This document shows positions 24,772-33,329 of a stretch of DNA of 64,000 nucleotides, piece by piece (within the stretch, counting starts at the first letter, position 1; each line of letters opens with the position of its first letter). The notes under the pieces were generated by a model, which was not told the origin of the DNA, did not search any database, and saw only the letters and a list, made by a program, of their open reading frames with translations. Origin of the DNA: Aquimarina acroporae (GTDB taxonomy: Bacteria > Bacteroidota > Bacteroidia > Flavobacteriales > Flavobacteriaceae); assembly GCF_023195925.1 (NCBI RefSeq), contig NZ_JALPRE010000006.1, positions 248,001-312,000 of the forward strand. The letters run 5' to 3'. The position numbers and the translations under genes are program-made.

Positions 24772-26289
24772 ATGAAAACAGTAATTCTTAGCCTTGCAGC
24801 TTTAGTAAGCACGACTGTGATGGTTGCTCAGTCGAACGCAAGTGATGTTAGTCAAACAGGAGATGATAATCTTGCTGATGTCACACAAGTTGGAGCCACA
24901 AACTCTTCTGTTACACTTCAAGAAGGAATGGGTAACACCGCAACTGCTATTCAGGGTAGCGATGCATTTGCTTCTACCAGTGGGGTAGTACAGCAAACGC
25001 AAATTGGTAACAAAAACTCTGCAACTGCTCAGCATGAGGAAGTTTTAAATGAAATTTATCAAGTACAAATAGGTGATGGTAACACCGCTAGTGCTACTCA
25101 GAACTTAGCTTTCTTCGGAGGAGGAAACTTAGCGAATCAGTCTCAGGAAGGAAATGGAAATGGGGCTGTTATTTCTCAAGAAGGAATTCTTAACACTGCA
25201 TTCCAAGTTCAAGTGGGAGATGCTAATTCTGCAAGTTCTACTCAGGAAGGAACTTTTAACGTAAGTGATATTAACCAGAACGGTACCTTCAACTCTGCAA
25301 TAATCACACAAATTGGAGATGGAAACTCTTCAAGACAAACTCAACTAGGAGATGCCAATGTTGCAACTGGTGAGCAATGGGGGCCTGACAATGTGTTAAT
25401 CCAAGATCAAGACGGTGGAGGAAACGCTGCAGTTTCTATTCAGGGAAGTAGCTCATTCGAATCTAGAGGAGGTGAAGTACAGCAAATACAAATAGGAGAA
25501 GAGAACTCTGCTTTTGCTAATCATGAGGAAGATAATAATACTATTCTTCAAGGGCAAGCTGGAGATGCAAACAGTGCTAGTGCAGATCAAAACTTAGGTT
25601 CTTTTGGAGGAGATAATCTTGCAATTCAAGTTCAGCTTGGAAACGGAAACGTAGCTACAGCTTCACAAAACGGAAGTACTAATATTTCTGATCAATTACA
25701 AAGTGGAGATGAGAATGTCGCTAGTGTAACTCAGTCTGGTACAGACAATGTTGCTGTACAAACACAAATAGGAATTGGAAATAACGCTGAAGCGCTTCAA
25801 GGAGGTTTCTTCTTTACTTCAAGAGGAGGTTCTATAAACCAAACTCAATCTGGTGAAGAAAACAATGCTTTTGCAAGACATGAAGAAGATAACAATACTA
25901 TCGTACAAAATCAAACTGGAATAGGGAATAGCGCTTCTGCAACACAAAACATCTTAACTTTTGGAGGAGAAAATGTAACAGATCAATTCCAATTCGGAAA
26001 CGGAAATGTTGCTGAGGCTTCTCAAGAAGGTGGAGATGGTTTATCTGGAGAAAGTAACCTAGTTCTTCATTTTCAATTTGGAGATGAAAACCTTGCAATT
26101 TCTGACCAAAACGGAGTTGGAAATACAAGTGATATCTTCCAGGTAGGTACAAGTAATGTAGCTTCAGATATCCAGAACGGTGTGAACAATAACACTTTTG
26201 TTACACAGTTTGGAGAACTTAATACAAGCACTATACTTCAAAATGGAACTAACAATTCTGCTGTAGTTACTCAAAACGGAGGTCAATAG
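24772..26289 (+). CDS. CsgA-like major curlin subunit, large
   Basis: A 505-aa secreted protein with signal peptide ending near VAQ (residue 20). The rest is curlin repeats of about 22 residues with the Gln/Asn pattern QxGxxNxAxxxQ, e.g. QVGATNSSVTLQEGMGNTAT. Amyloid subunits of this type leave through the CsgG pore and form extracellular fibres. It is over three times the length of E. coli CsgA. On a larger scale, a 71-residue module recurs three times (residues 60-130, 223-293, 342-412), marked by QGSxxF, SRGG, HEEDNNT and FGG. It heads the csg operon; a terminator at 26320 separates it from the next gene. Confidence 0.9.
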   Translation: MKTVILSLAALVSTTVMVAQSNASDVSQTGDDNLADVTQVGATNSSVTLQEGMGNTATAIQGSDAFASTSGVVQQTQIGNKNSATAQHEEVLNEIYQVQIGDGNTASATQNLAFFGGGNLANQSQEGNGNGAVISQEGILNTAFQVQVGDANSASSTQEGTFNVSDINQNGTFNSAIITQIGDGNSSRQTQLGDANVATGEQWGPDNVLIQDQDGGGNAAVSIQGSSSFESRGGEVQQIQIGEENSAFANHEEDNNTILQGQAGDANSASADQNLGSFGGDNLAIQVQLGNGNVATASQNGSTNISDQLQSGDENVASVTQSGTDNVAVQTQIGIGNNAEALQGGFFFTSRGGSINQTQSGEENNAFARHEEDNNTIVQNQTGIGNSASATQNILTFGGENVTDQFQFGNGNVAEASQEGGDGLSGESNLVLHFQFGDENLAISDQNGVGNTSDIFQVGTSNVASDIQNGVNNNTFVTQFGELNTSTILQNGTNNSAVVTQNGGQ

Positions 26290-26319
26290 TAGAACTGATT
26301 AAAAATTAGTATATTTAAA

Positions 26320-26360
26320 GAGTTGTGCTTATAAAATAATTATAAGCATAACTCTTTTCT
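26320..26360 (+). terminator. Intra-operon terminator after csgA-like gene
   Basis: GAGTTGTGCTTATA (26320-26333) pairs with TATAAGCATAACTC (26341-26354), followed by a T-rich stretch. It probably lowers readthrough into the assembly genes, giving more subunit than machinery. Confidence 0.75.
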
Positions 26361-26394
26361 TGATTTTTTAGATTCTAAAAAAATAAACGCTACT

Positions 26395-26901
26395 ATGTAC
26401 TTAAAATATATCGCATTTTTATTGTTATCGACCTCGATTGCCTTTGGACAAGAGAGGGATAAAGAAGAGGTTTTAATTACAGATCAGGATAAGTTTATTA
26501 CCTTATCTCAGGTAAATGCAATTTCACCACAAGAAAATACTAATTTATCTGCTGCTGTGAATAGCGGTAATTCTATTTTTATTCAACAAATCGGAACGAA
26601 TAATCAGGTTTTTTCTTCAATCACAGCTCAATCTTCGGATATCAAAATTTTTCAGAATGGATCTGAAAATAGAGTAGAAATTGATGAAACTGCGCTGGAA
26701 ACGAATAAGCTAATTACACAAACGGGAAATAATAACGTGGTGACAGATTTTTCTTTTGACCCCACTATTTCTACAAACCTAGAGCTTATTCAAGAAGGAA
26801 ATAACCTTATTTTTGAACGTTTTGGTAATAATGAATTAACCAACAGTTTAAAGTTCAAAATGGCAGGTGATGCAAGAACAATTATCATCAGAAGTTTTTA
26901 A
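26395..26901 (+). CDS. CsgB-like minor curlin / nucleator candidate
   Basis: A 168-aa protein with signal peptide (LKYIAFLLLSTSIAFGQ). The mature part has weak curlin repeats: IFIQQIGTNNQVFSSITAQ, IKIFQNGSENRVEID, LITQTGNNNVVTDF and LELIQEGNNLIFERFGNNEL. The irregular repeats and basic, non-repeat C-terminus (KMAGDARTIIIRSF) resemble CsgB, which nucleates CsgA on the cell surface. The assignment rests on position between CsgA and CsgE and on those repeats. Confidence 0.68.
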   Translation: MYLKYIAFLLLSTSIAFGQERDKEEVLITDQDKFITLSQVNAISPQENTNLSAAVNSGNSIFIQQIGTNNQVFSSITAQSSDIKIFQNGSENRVEIDETALETNKLITQTGNNNVVTDFSFDPTISTNLELIQEGNNLIFERFGNNELTNSLKFKMAGDARTIIIRSF

Positions 26902-26921
26902 CTGGGGATAACCAATCCATC

Positions 26922-27644
26922 ATGAAATCCAAACTTGTCTTATTTTTTCTTTTGGTTTTCGAGGTTGTTGTAGGACAATATACCAATATTGAGGTGGTTG
27001 CAAAAATCAAATCCGAAACATTGGATGAGACCATTTCTGTTGTTGGAACAGCAAGGAATACCACAGAAGTGTATAAGAGCTTAAAATATTCTTTTGTTGT
27101 ATTTAGGACAGATGATCAAAATAACCTATCCAAAAATATTCAAGAAGATAGATTTACTCTGGAAGCGAATGAGGTAAAAGAGTTGTCTACGGTTACCATA
27201 AATGTGAAGGAAACAGATAAAATAGTTGTATTGTTGTTGGTGTATGAAGAAGACAAAATAATTGGTAAAGATAGGTTCGCTTTTAACGAAGAGAAAAAAG
27301 AAAAGGTTGTTATTCAAGAGGATTCTTCCGATGATGGTATAGAATTAAAGGGTATCGTAATTGAAGAAACCAAAACAAAACCAGGAAGAGATTTTTTCGA
27401 GTTCTTTTATAATGCATATACTTTAAACCAGATTAACGGAAGTAAAATCGTAGGAGTATATGAAACATTAAGCTTTGGACGAACTACAATACTTAGGGTT
27501 AAGATAGAAGATAACGTTATTCATCAATTTATAGGAAAACCAGATTTGGAATATTTGGAGCAAATGTCGAAAATTGCAATACGTAAAGTGTATAAATACT
27601 TTAAAGACCTTAAAAAACAGAAAAAAGATATTTTTCAATATTAA
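26922..27644 (+). CDS. csgE: CsgE with extra N-terminal CsgH-like domain
   Basis: A 240-aa periplasmic protein. The C-terminal part (~145-235) matches CsgE, the adaptor that caps the CsgG pore and guides subunits: GIVIEETKTKPGRDFFEFFY opens it and FGRTTILRVKIEDNVIHQFI gives its core. E. coli CsgE is only that part. Here residues ~20-120 form a beta-rich domain (TARNTTEVYKSLKYSFVVFR, then NLSKNIQEDRFTLEANEVKE) with the pattern of CsgH, the curli chaperone known as a separate protein in Alphaproteobacteria. A fused chaperone-adaptor is my inference; the CsgH match is weaker than the CsgE match. Confidence 0.78.
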   Translation: MKSKLVLFFLLVFEVVVGQYTNIEVVAKIKSETLDETISVVGTARNTTEVYKSLKYSFVVFRTDDQNNLSKNIQEDRFTLEANEVKELSTVTINVKETDKIVVLLLVYEEDKIIGKDRFAFNEEKKEKVVIQEDSSDDGIELKGIVIEETKTKPGRDFFEFFYNAYTLNQINGSKIVGVYETLSFGRTTILRVKIEDNVIHQFIGKPDLEYLEQMSKIAIRKVYKYFKDLKKQKKDIFQY

Positions 27645-27695
27645 TTAGAAATATATTTTGTTTTTAACAACGCTCACAAACAATTTAATATACAA

Positions 27696-28100
27696 ATGAA
27701 ATTACTGTATATCACCACAATTTTTACACTTACCATGTGTGGTTCTACTTTTGCACAAGAATTGGTGTATAGACCAAAAAACCCTGCGTTTGGAGGAGAT
27801 ACATTTAATTATCAGTGGCTGTTAAGCTCTGCTGAAGCACAAAATAAATTCACAGATGGGGATGATGGAGCAGATGACAGATCTGATCTTGAAAGATTTA
27901 CCGAAAATCTAAATAGTCAATTATTAAATCAAATATCCAGATCATTATTCGATCAGCAATTTGGCCAAGATGGGCTCACCGAAGGAACATTTAGCTTTGG
28001 AACCTTGTTTATTGAAATCTTTCCCTCAGGAGAAGGATTGGTTATCAATATATTGGACACGAGTACAGGAGACCAATCTCAAGTAATAATTCCTAATTAA
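27696..28100 (+). CDS. csgF: CsgF, curli assembly factor
   Basis: A 134-aa protein, the normal CsgF size, with signal peptide ending FAQ. The mature N-terminus ELVYRPKNPAFGGDTFNYQW and LLSSAEAQNKF match the CsgF segment that inserts into the CsgG channel as a second constriction. CsgF is surface-exposed and couples secretion to CsgB nucleation. It sits 51 bp after csgE and 7 bp before csgG. Confidence 0.93.
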   Translation: MKLLYITTIFTLTMCGSTFAQELVYRPKNPAFGGDTFNYQWLLSSAEAQNKFTDGDDGADDRSDLERFTENLNSQLLNQISRSLFDQQFGQDGLTEGTFSFGTLFIEIFPSGEGLVINILDTSTGDQSQVIIPN

Positions 28101-28107
28101 TTTTTTA

Positions 28108-29583
28108 ATGTACTATAAGTTTTACAGAATAGTTACAATAGTATTTTGTACACTTTTACTATCTGGATGTGGCACATACTTTAATCAGCCAATCACTGTA
28201 GAAAATGCCAGAATCGGAGAAGATTCTGAAGTAACCAAAACTCTTCGTGATTTTCCACAACCAAAAGAGCCCGTTGTTGTTGGAGTCTATAAATTTAGAG
28301 ATCAAACGGGGCAATATAAACCAACAGAAGCAGGTAGTACATTTAGTACTGCAGTAACACAAGGAGCAACAACAATTTTAATAAAAGCATTAGAAGATTC
28401 GAAGTGGTTTGTTCCCATAGAACGAGAAAACCTGAGTAATCTATTGAACGAACGTAATATCATTCGGTCAACCAGAAAAGAGTATAGAAAAAGCAAAAAC
28501 CCAAATGAACCTCAATTGCCACCTTTATTATATGCTGGAATTATTCTGGAGGGTGGAATCGTATCGTATGATACTAATATTATAACAGGGGGGTTAGGAG
28601 CAAGGTACTTCGGTATTGGAGCTTCAACACAATATCGTCAGGATAGAATTACGGTTTATCTTAGAGCAGTATCTACTTCAAGCGGAAAGATATTGAAAAC
28701 AGTATATGTTTCCAAAACCATATTATCACAAGCTTTAGATGCTAATTTCTTTAGGTATGTGAGATTTAGAAGGTTACTTGAAGCTGAGACCGGGTTTACA
28801 AAAAATGAACCGGCTCAAATGGCAGTTTCCGAAGCTATAGAAAAAGCAGTAGAGTCTTTGATAATAGAAGGAATAGAAGATAAGTTATGGGCAGTAAATG
28901 CTTCTCCAGAAACTGTAAATGATATAATTCAAGATTATAGAGCAGAGAAAGATGAAGCCCAAAATACAGCATTATATGATCGTTATTTTAAAGAAAGGAG
29001 AGGTAAGAAATCTGCATATATAAGAGGAGGGGGCGCACTTATCGGAGGAGATTATAATAATGCCCAATTGTCATATTCTGTTCAAGTGGGAGGAAGATGG
29101 TATTTTAATCCTTACCTCAATGCTAATCTTAACATAAGTAAGTTTGAACTAGATAATCAAAATGCATTTGTAGAAGGTTTTAATGCAGTGGATCTCAACG
29201 CCGAATTAACACTATTACCTTTTGAAAAACTTACGCCTTTTTTCTTTGGAGGAATAGGGAATGTAAATAGTGATGGTTTTGATAGAACCTTTTTTAAGTT
29301 TCAATATGGAGGCGGAGTAGAATATCTGGTTTCTGAAGATATAGGAGTCTCATTAAATGCAACACATAATTTGGTGATGAGTGATGAACTAGATAATATT
29401 GCTCAGGGTAAAAGAGACGATCAATATTTTAATTTTTCTTTTGGCTTAAATTGGTATTTCGATAACCCAATTAAAATGAGTAAAAAAGCAAGAAAAAAAG
29501 AAAAAGAAAAAGATGCAGATCTTAAAAAACTTAGAGAGAGAAATCGAAGAATTAGAAAAGAGAATTTAGAACCAAGAGGATAA
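28108..29583 (+). CDS. csgG: CsgG curli secretion pore with C-terminal beta-barrel extension
   Basis: A 491-aa protein. The lipobox LSGC (Cys21) and residues ~22-275 are CsgG, the nonameric outer-membrane pore: VVGVYKFRDQTGQYKPTEAG, ALEDSKWFVPIERENLSNLL, GGIVSYDTNIITGGLGARYF and TVYLRAVSTSSGKILKTVYV. E. coli CsgG stops there. Here residues ~300-455 add an OMP-type barrel (YSVQVGGRWYFNPYLNANLN, LTPFFFGGIGNVNSD, FSFGLNWYFDNP) and then a highly charged, Lys/Arg-rich tail of about 35 residues. The extension could anchor or organise the pore (inference). Confidence 0.92.
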   Translation: MYYKFYRIVTIVFCTLLLSGCGTYFNQPITVENARIGEDSEVTKTLRDFPQPKEPVVVGVYKFRDQTGQYKPTEAGSTFSTAVTQGATTILIKALEDSKWFVPIERENLSNLLNERNIIRSTRKEYRKSKNPNEPQLPPLLYAGIILEGGIVSYDTNIITGGLGARYFGIGASTQYRQDRITVYLRAVSTSSGKILKTVYVSKTILSQALDANFFRYVRFRRLLEAETGFTKNEPAQMAVSEAIEKAVESLIIEGIEDKLWAVNASPETVNDIIQDYRAEKDEAQNTALYDRYFKERRGKKSAYIRGGGALIGGDYNNAQLSYSVQVGGRWYFNPYLNANLNISKFELDNQNAFVEGFNAVDLNAELTLLPFEKLTPFFFGGIGNVNSDGFDRTFFKFQYGGGVEYLVSEDIGVSLNATHNLVMSDELDNIAQGKRDDQYFNFSFGLNWYFDNPIKMSKKARKKEKEKDADLKKLRERNRRIRKENLEPRG

Positions 29584-29658
29584 AGAATTAAAAGTATTCG
29601 AGTTCCATTTGTATGATGCAGTTAATAATAGTACTGCCGAAAACAATTATTCAAACAG

Positions 29659-31149
29659 ATGAAAGAGTTTATCGTTAAAATAGCAAGTATATTAATAGTA
29701 TTGGTCACAGTTTCTTGTAGTGAAGATACTATAGATTTAGAAGGTTTAGGTTCGGTTAGGGGTAGAGTAGTACAGGTTGGAACCAATGAGCCATTGGAGA
29801 ATGTGAAAATATCTACTAACCCTGGTTCTAGTACGGTATTTACAAATGCCGAAGGGTTTTATCTTCTGGAAAATGTGCCATCCGGTGATTATTCATTATC
29901 AGCTCAGCGAGAAGGGCTTTTGGCAGTTTTTGAAGGAATAACAGTGATTGCAGATCGAGAAGTAGAAGTGGTATTCGAGATGGATGTTGAAACAGCAGGC
30001 AACAGACCTCCAGACGCAGCTACCTTATTAACTCCAGAGGATAATGCTACAGATGTACCTGTAGATATTACTTTGGTATGGAGTATTAGTGATCCAGATG
30101 ATGATGAGCTTACCTTTACGGTAAGTTTGAGAAATGAGGAAAATACAAATGTAGAATTGTTTGAGAATATTACAGATACCACATTTGCTCTTTCAGGATT
30201 ATCATTCAATACCAAATATTTTTGGCAGGTAATTGCAAGTGATGATATCAATGATCCAGTCAATAGTGCAACCTTTGCCTTCGAAACAGCGAGTCCGCCA
30301 AACAATAGAATTGTATACACCAGATTGGTGAATGGAAATAGTGTTATTTATTCTGCTGATGAAAGTGGAGGTACAGAATTAGCGTTAACCTCACCATCGA
30401 AAAATAGCTTTAGACCAAGAAGAAATCCGGCAACAGGAAAAATAGCGTTCTTACAATCTGTTGGTTCGCAAACTCACCTTTTTACTATGAACGAGGATGG
30501 TTCTCAAGAACAACAGGTTACTTCGCAAGTAGCAGTGGCGGGTTTTAATTTGGAGGAAGTTGATTTCTCTTGGGATGCAAATGGTTCAAAACTTTTGTTT
30601 CCTAATCAAGATAAACTTTATTCTATTAATACAACAGGTAGTGGTTTAAGTTTGGTATATCAAACAACTAACGGGAATCTAATTACTGAAGTTGATAAAA
30701 ACGAAAATACTGGAATAATTGCTATAAAAACCAATGATTTAGATGGGTATTCTGTTGAGATATTGACCATTAATACATCAGGGGTAGTTCAGGAAACAGT
30801 ATTAACAGGTGGAAATGGTGCTGCAGGAGGAATTAATTTATCTGTAGACGGCACAAAATTATTGTATACGAGGGATGTTTCTGAAACCGAAAATACTAAT
30901 TACAGACAATTAGATACCCATGCATTTATACATAGCTTCAATGGTGATCCTTTGGTAGATTTATCGGTAGATAAACCTTCGGGAACTAATGACTTAGATG
31001 TTCGGTTTTCTCCAAATGAGGCAGGAATTATTTTTATAAATACTTCTAACGACGGTATTTCGGCTAAGAATATTTTTACACTTTTAATTTCCGATCTTTC
31101 TGAAAGAACCAGCTTAATAGAAAATGCAGCAATGCCTGACTGGGAATAA
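29659..31149 (+). CDS. Curli-operon lipoprotein: carboxypeptidase-like, FN3-like and beta-propeller domains
   Basis: A 496-aa lipoprotein (lipobox TVSC, Cys20). Domains in order: a carboxypeptidase-regulatory-like domain (~30-110; GSVRGRVVQVGTNEPLENVK, SGDYSLSA), an Ig/FN3-like domain (~115-210; PPDAATLLTPEDNATDVPVD, NTKYFWQVIASDD), and a PD40/TolB-type beta-propeller (~215-496) with repeats such as IVYTRLVNGNSVIYSADESG and KIAFLQSVG. It follows csgG by 75 bp and is probably the last gene of the operon, with a hairpin after it. It may sit at the cell surface and hold the fibre or sense its export; the function is unknown. Confidence 0.78.
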   Translation: MKEFIVKIASILIVLVTVSCSEDTIDLEGLGSVRGRVVQVGTNEPLENVKISTNPGSSTVFTNAEGFYLLENVPSGDYSLSAQREGLLAVFEGITVIADREVEVVFEMDVETAGNRPPDAATLLTPEDNATDVPVDITLVWSISDPDDDELTFTVSLRNEENTNVELFENITDTTFALSGLSFNTKYFWQVIASDDINDPVNSATFAFETASPPNNRIVYTRLVNGNSVIYSADESGGTELALTSPSKNSFRPRRNPATGKIAFLQSVGSQTHLFTMNEDGSQEQQVTSQVAVAGFNLEEVDFSWDANGSKLLFPNQDKLYSINTTGSGLSLVYQTTNGNLITEVDKNENTGIIAIKTNDLDGYSVEILTINTSGVVQETVLTGGNGAAGGINLSVDGTKLLYTRDVSETENTNYRQLDTHAFIHSFNGDPLVDLSVDKPSGTNDLDVRFSPNEAGIIFINTSNDGISAKNIFTLLISDLSERTSLIENAAMPDWE

Positions 31150-31174
31150 TTAGAATCAAGATAATATACTTTTC

Positions 31175-31220
31175 AATTCCAAATTTTAGTAATTTTTGCT
31201 AGAATTTGGAATTTTATTTA
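31175..31220 (+). terminator. Terminator at the end of the curli operon
   Basis: AATTCCAAATT (31175-31185) pairs with AATTTGGAATT (31203-31213), followed by TTTATTTA. Confidence 0.7.
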
Positions 31221-31276
31221 TTCAGTTTAGTCTTTGAGCTAAATTGATTTATCTTTGCGCTTTAATTTCAATAATA

Positions 31277-32455
31277 ATGAGTCAAGAAGTAAGTAAGCGT
31301 TATGCGCAACGTGGAGTTTCGGCATCTAAAGAAGATGTGCATAGTGCAATCAAAAACATAGATAAAGGTCTTTTTCCTAAAGCGTTTTGTAAAATAGTAC
31401 CTGATTATCTTACAGGTGATGACAAGTATTGTTTGATAATGCATGCAGATGGTGCAGGGACTAAATCTTCTTTGGCATATATGTATTGGAAAGAAACAGG
31501 AGATCTTTCGGTATGGAAAGGTATTGCGCAAGATGCTCTTATTATGAATATCGATGACCTTTTATGTGTAGGAGCTACAGATAATATCATGTTGTCTTCT
31601 ACCATTGGAAGAAATAAAAACCTAATTCCGGGAGAGGTGATTTCGGCGATCATTAATGGTACCGAAGAATTAATCGATGAACTAAAAGAATTTGGAGTAG
31701 AAATTCATTCTACAGGAGGAGAAACGGCAGATGTTGGGGATTTGGTTCGTACTATTATTATAGATTCTACGGTAACTGCAAGAATGAAGCGTGAAGATGT
31801 TATTGATAATGCAAATATAAAAGCAGGAGATGTTATTGTAGGTCTGGCTTCTTTTGGTCAAGCTACCTATGAAAAGACATACAACGGAGGTATGGGAAGC
31901 AATGGGTTGACCTCTGCTAGACATGATGTTTTTAGCAAAACCCTGGCCGAAAAATACCCAGAGAGTTTTGATCCTTCAGTACCTTCAGAATTGGTGTATT
32001 CTGGTAAGACTAATTTAACTGATACAGTGGAAGATGCACCTATAGATGCAGGTAAACTTGTATTGTCGCCAACAAGGACTTATGCACCAATTATCAAAAA
32101 AATACTAGAAAAATTTGATAGTAATACCATACATGGGATGGTGCATTGTAGTGGTGGAGCGCAAACCAAAATATTGCATTTTATAGAGAATCTTCACATT
32201 GTAAAAGATAATCTCTTCGACGTTCCACCTCTATTCAAATTGATTCAGGAAAACTCTGGTACCGATTGGAAAGAGATGTACCAAGTGTTTAATATGGGAC
32301 ATCGTATGGAGCTGTATGTCTCACCAGAAATTGCCGAAGAACTTATTTCTATCTCGAAAAGTTTCAATGTAGATGCGCAAATAGTAGGTAGAGTAGAAGC
32401 TTCTAAACAAAAGAGTTTGACCATCAAAAGTGAGTTTGGAGAATTTAACTATTAG
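31277..32455 (+). CDS. purM: Phosphoribosylformylglycinamidine cyclo-ligase (AIR synthase), Bacteroidota type
   Basis: Start at the ATG at 31277 (MSQEVSKRYAQRGVSASKED), giving 392 aa; the frame extends 11 codons upstream without family similarity. The enzyme closes the imidazole ring of AIR in purine synthesis using ATP. PurM signatures are CLIMHADGAGTKSSLAYMYW, MNIDDLLCVGA, GGETADVGDLVRTIIIDSTV and FNMGHRMELYV. It is longer than E. coli PurM (345 aa), as usual for Bacteroidota. A terminator follows. Confidence 0.92.
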   Translation: MSQEVSKRYAQRGVSASKEDVHSAIKNIDKGLFPKAFCKIVPDYLTGDDKYCLIMHADGAGTKSSLAYMYWKETGDLSVWKGIAQDALIMNIDDLLCVGATDNIMLSSTIGRNKNLIPGEVISAIINGTEELIDELKEFGVEIHSTGGETADVGDLVRTIIIDSTVTARMKREDVIDNANIKAGDVIVGLASFGQATYEKTYNGGMGSNGLTSARHDVFSKTLAEKYPESFDPSVPSELVYSGKTNLTDTVEDAPIDAGKLVLSPTRTYAPIIKKILEKFDSNTIHGMVHCSGGAQTKILHFIENLHIVKDNLFDVPPLFKLIQENSGTDWKEMYQVFNMGHRMELYVSPEIAEELISISKSFNVDAQIVGRVEASKQKSLTIKSEFGEFNY

Positions 32456-32479
32456 ACTATCTTGAACTATGAATAAATT

Positions 32480-32514
32480 AAAAAAGGTGTACTTAACAAG
32501 TGCACCTTTTTTAA
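32480..32514 (+). terminator. Terminator after purM
   Basis: AAAAAAGGTGTACTT (32480-32494) pairs with AAGTGCACCTTTTTT (32498-32512). Confidence 0.88.
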
Positions 32515-32560
32515 TAATATTTCATTTTTGAACGTGCCTGATTCTTAACTGTAGGCAAAC

Positions 32561-32758
32561 TCAAAACTTAAAATTCTCGTCTAATTTTTTAGTGCTGGAT
32601 TCGTCATCGTTTTCTTTTTGTTCCATTTGTTCTATGAGATGGTCATCATTGAATTTTCCTTGTTTTTTCTGAAGAAATACAGGTACAGGAACCATTGCAG
32701 CCATGATTATAAGTAAGATAAACATAGTTCGCCTTACTATTCGTTTGAATCTTTTCAT
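32561..32758 (-). CDS. Small single-helix membrane protein, unknown
   Basis: A 65-aa protein: basic N-terminus (MKRFKRIVRRTMFILL), one hydrophobic helix (ILLIIMAAMVPVPVF), then a charged tail rich in Lys, Glu and Asp (LIEQMEQKENDDESSTKKLD). This is the layout of a small inner-membrane or exported protein. I do not recognise a family. Small anchored peptides like this are common beside prfA in Flavobacteriaceae, but that is only an impression. Confidence 0.55.
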   Translation of the reverse strand: MKRFKRIVRRTMFILLIIMAAMVPVPVFLQKKQGKFNDDHLIEQMEQKENDDESSTKKLDENFKF

Positions 32759-32835
32759 ATATGGTAATAGATAATGATCCTCCTATGTAAAGAGGATTAA
32801 GAGTTAAAATGTTTTTACGATTTTCTTAAAGGGTA

Positions 32836-33219
32836 TTACACTAGAAAAGAATCTTCCTTTGGGAACTTCGGAAGGTGAATAAGAATGGTTTTTCTTCTAC
32901 TTAATAAAGAAATAGTAGTATTAAAATTTTTAAGACAGATAGGGGTAAATTCTGAATGTAAATTGGATAACAAGAGAAGAGATGCATTACTGTAAAAAGA
33001 GTAACCGTTTATTTTCTTGCGCTCCAAAGCACGTTTAAAATGAAAAACTTTATCTGTGCGTTCTTCAGTAACAAATAGTAACTCGGTAGCTACTTCCTTT
33101 GTTTTTGGTGGAGTGTATTGGGAATATCCTCCAAAGCTAAACAAAGCAGCAAATACGAAAAACCATTTTACAATGGGTAAATTTTGATATGTTATCTTTT
33201 GGTTTTTCATAATTGTCAT
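32836..33219 (-). CDS. Hypothetical secreted protein
   Basis: A 127-aa protein with a probable signal segment (KWFFVFAALFSFGGYSQ; MKNQ at residue 4 may be the real start). The mature part has no cysteine pattern or motif I recognise. It ends IHLPKFPKEDSFLV. It sits alone upstream of, and divergent from, prfA, and follows (on the minus strand precedes) the small membrane protein at 32561. Confidence 0.5.
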   Translation of the reverse strand: MTIMKNQKITYQNLPIVKWFFVFAALFSFGGYSQYTPPKTKEVATELLFVTEERTDKVFHFKRALERKKINGYSFYSNASLLLLSNLHSEFTPICLKNFNTTISLLSRRKTILIHLPKFPKEDSFLV

Positions 33220-33329
33220 TCAAAAATACAATTTTTCTGAGGAAAACCTTATTTAGAACTAAGAGAGGGTATAGGCTTTTATGCAAAAAACCTTACTTTT
33301 GTATCTTCCAATGTTAGGACCGATTAACT

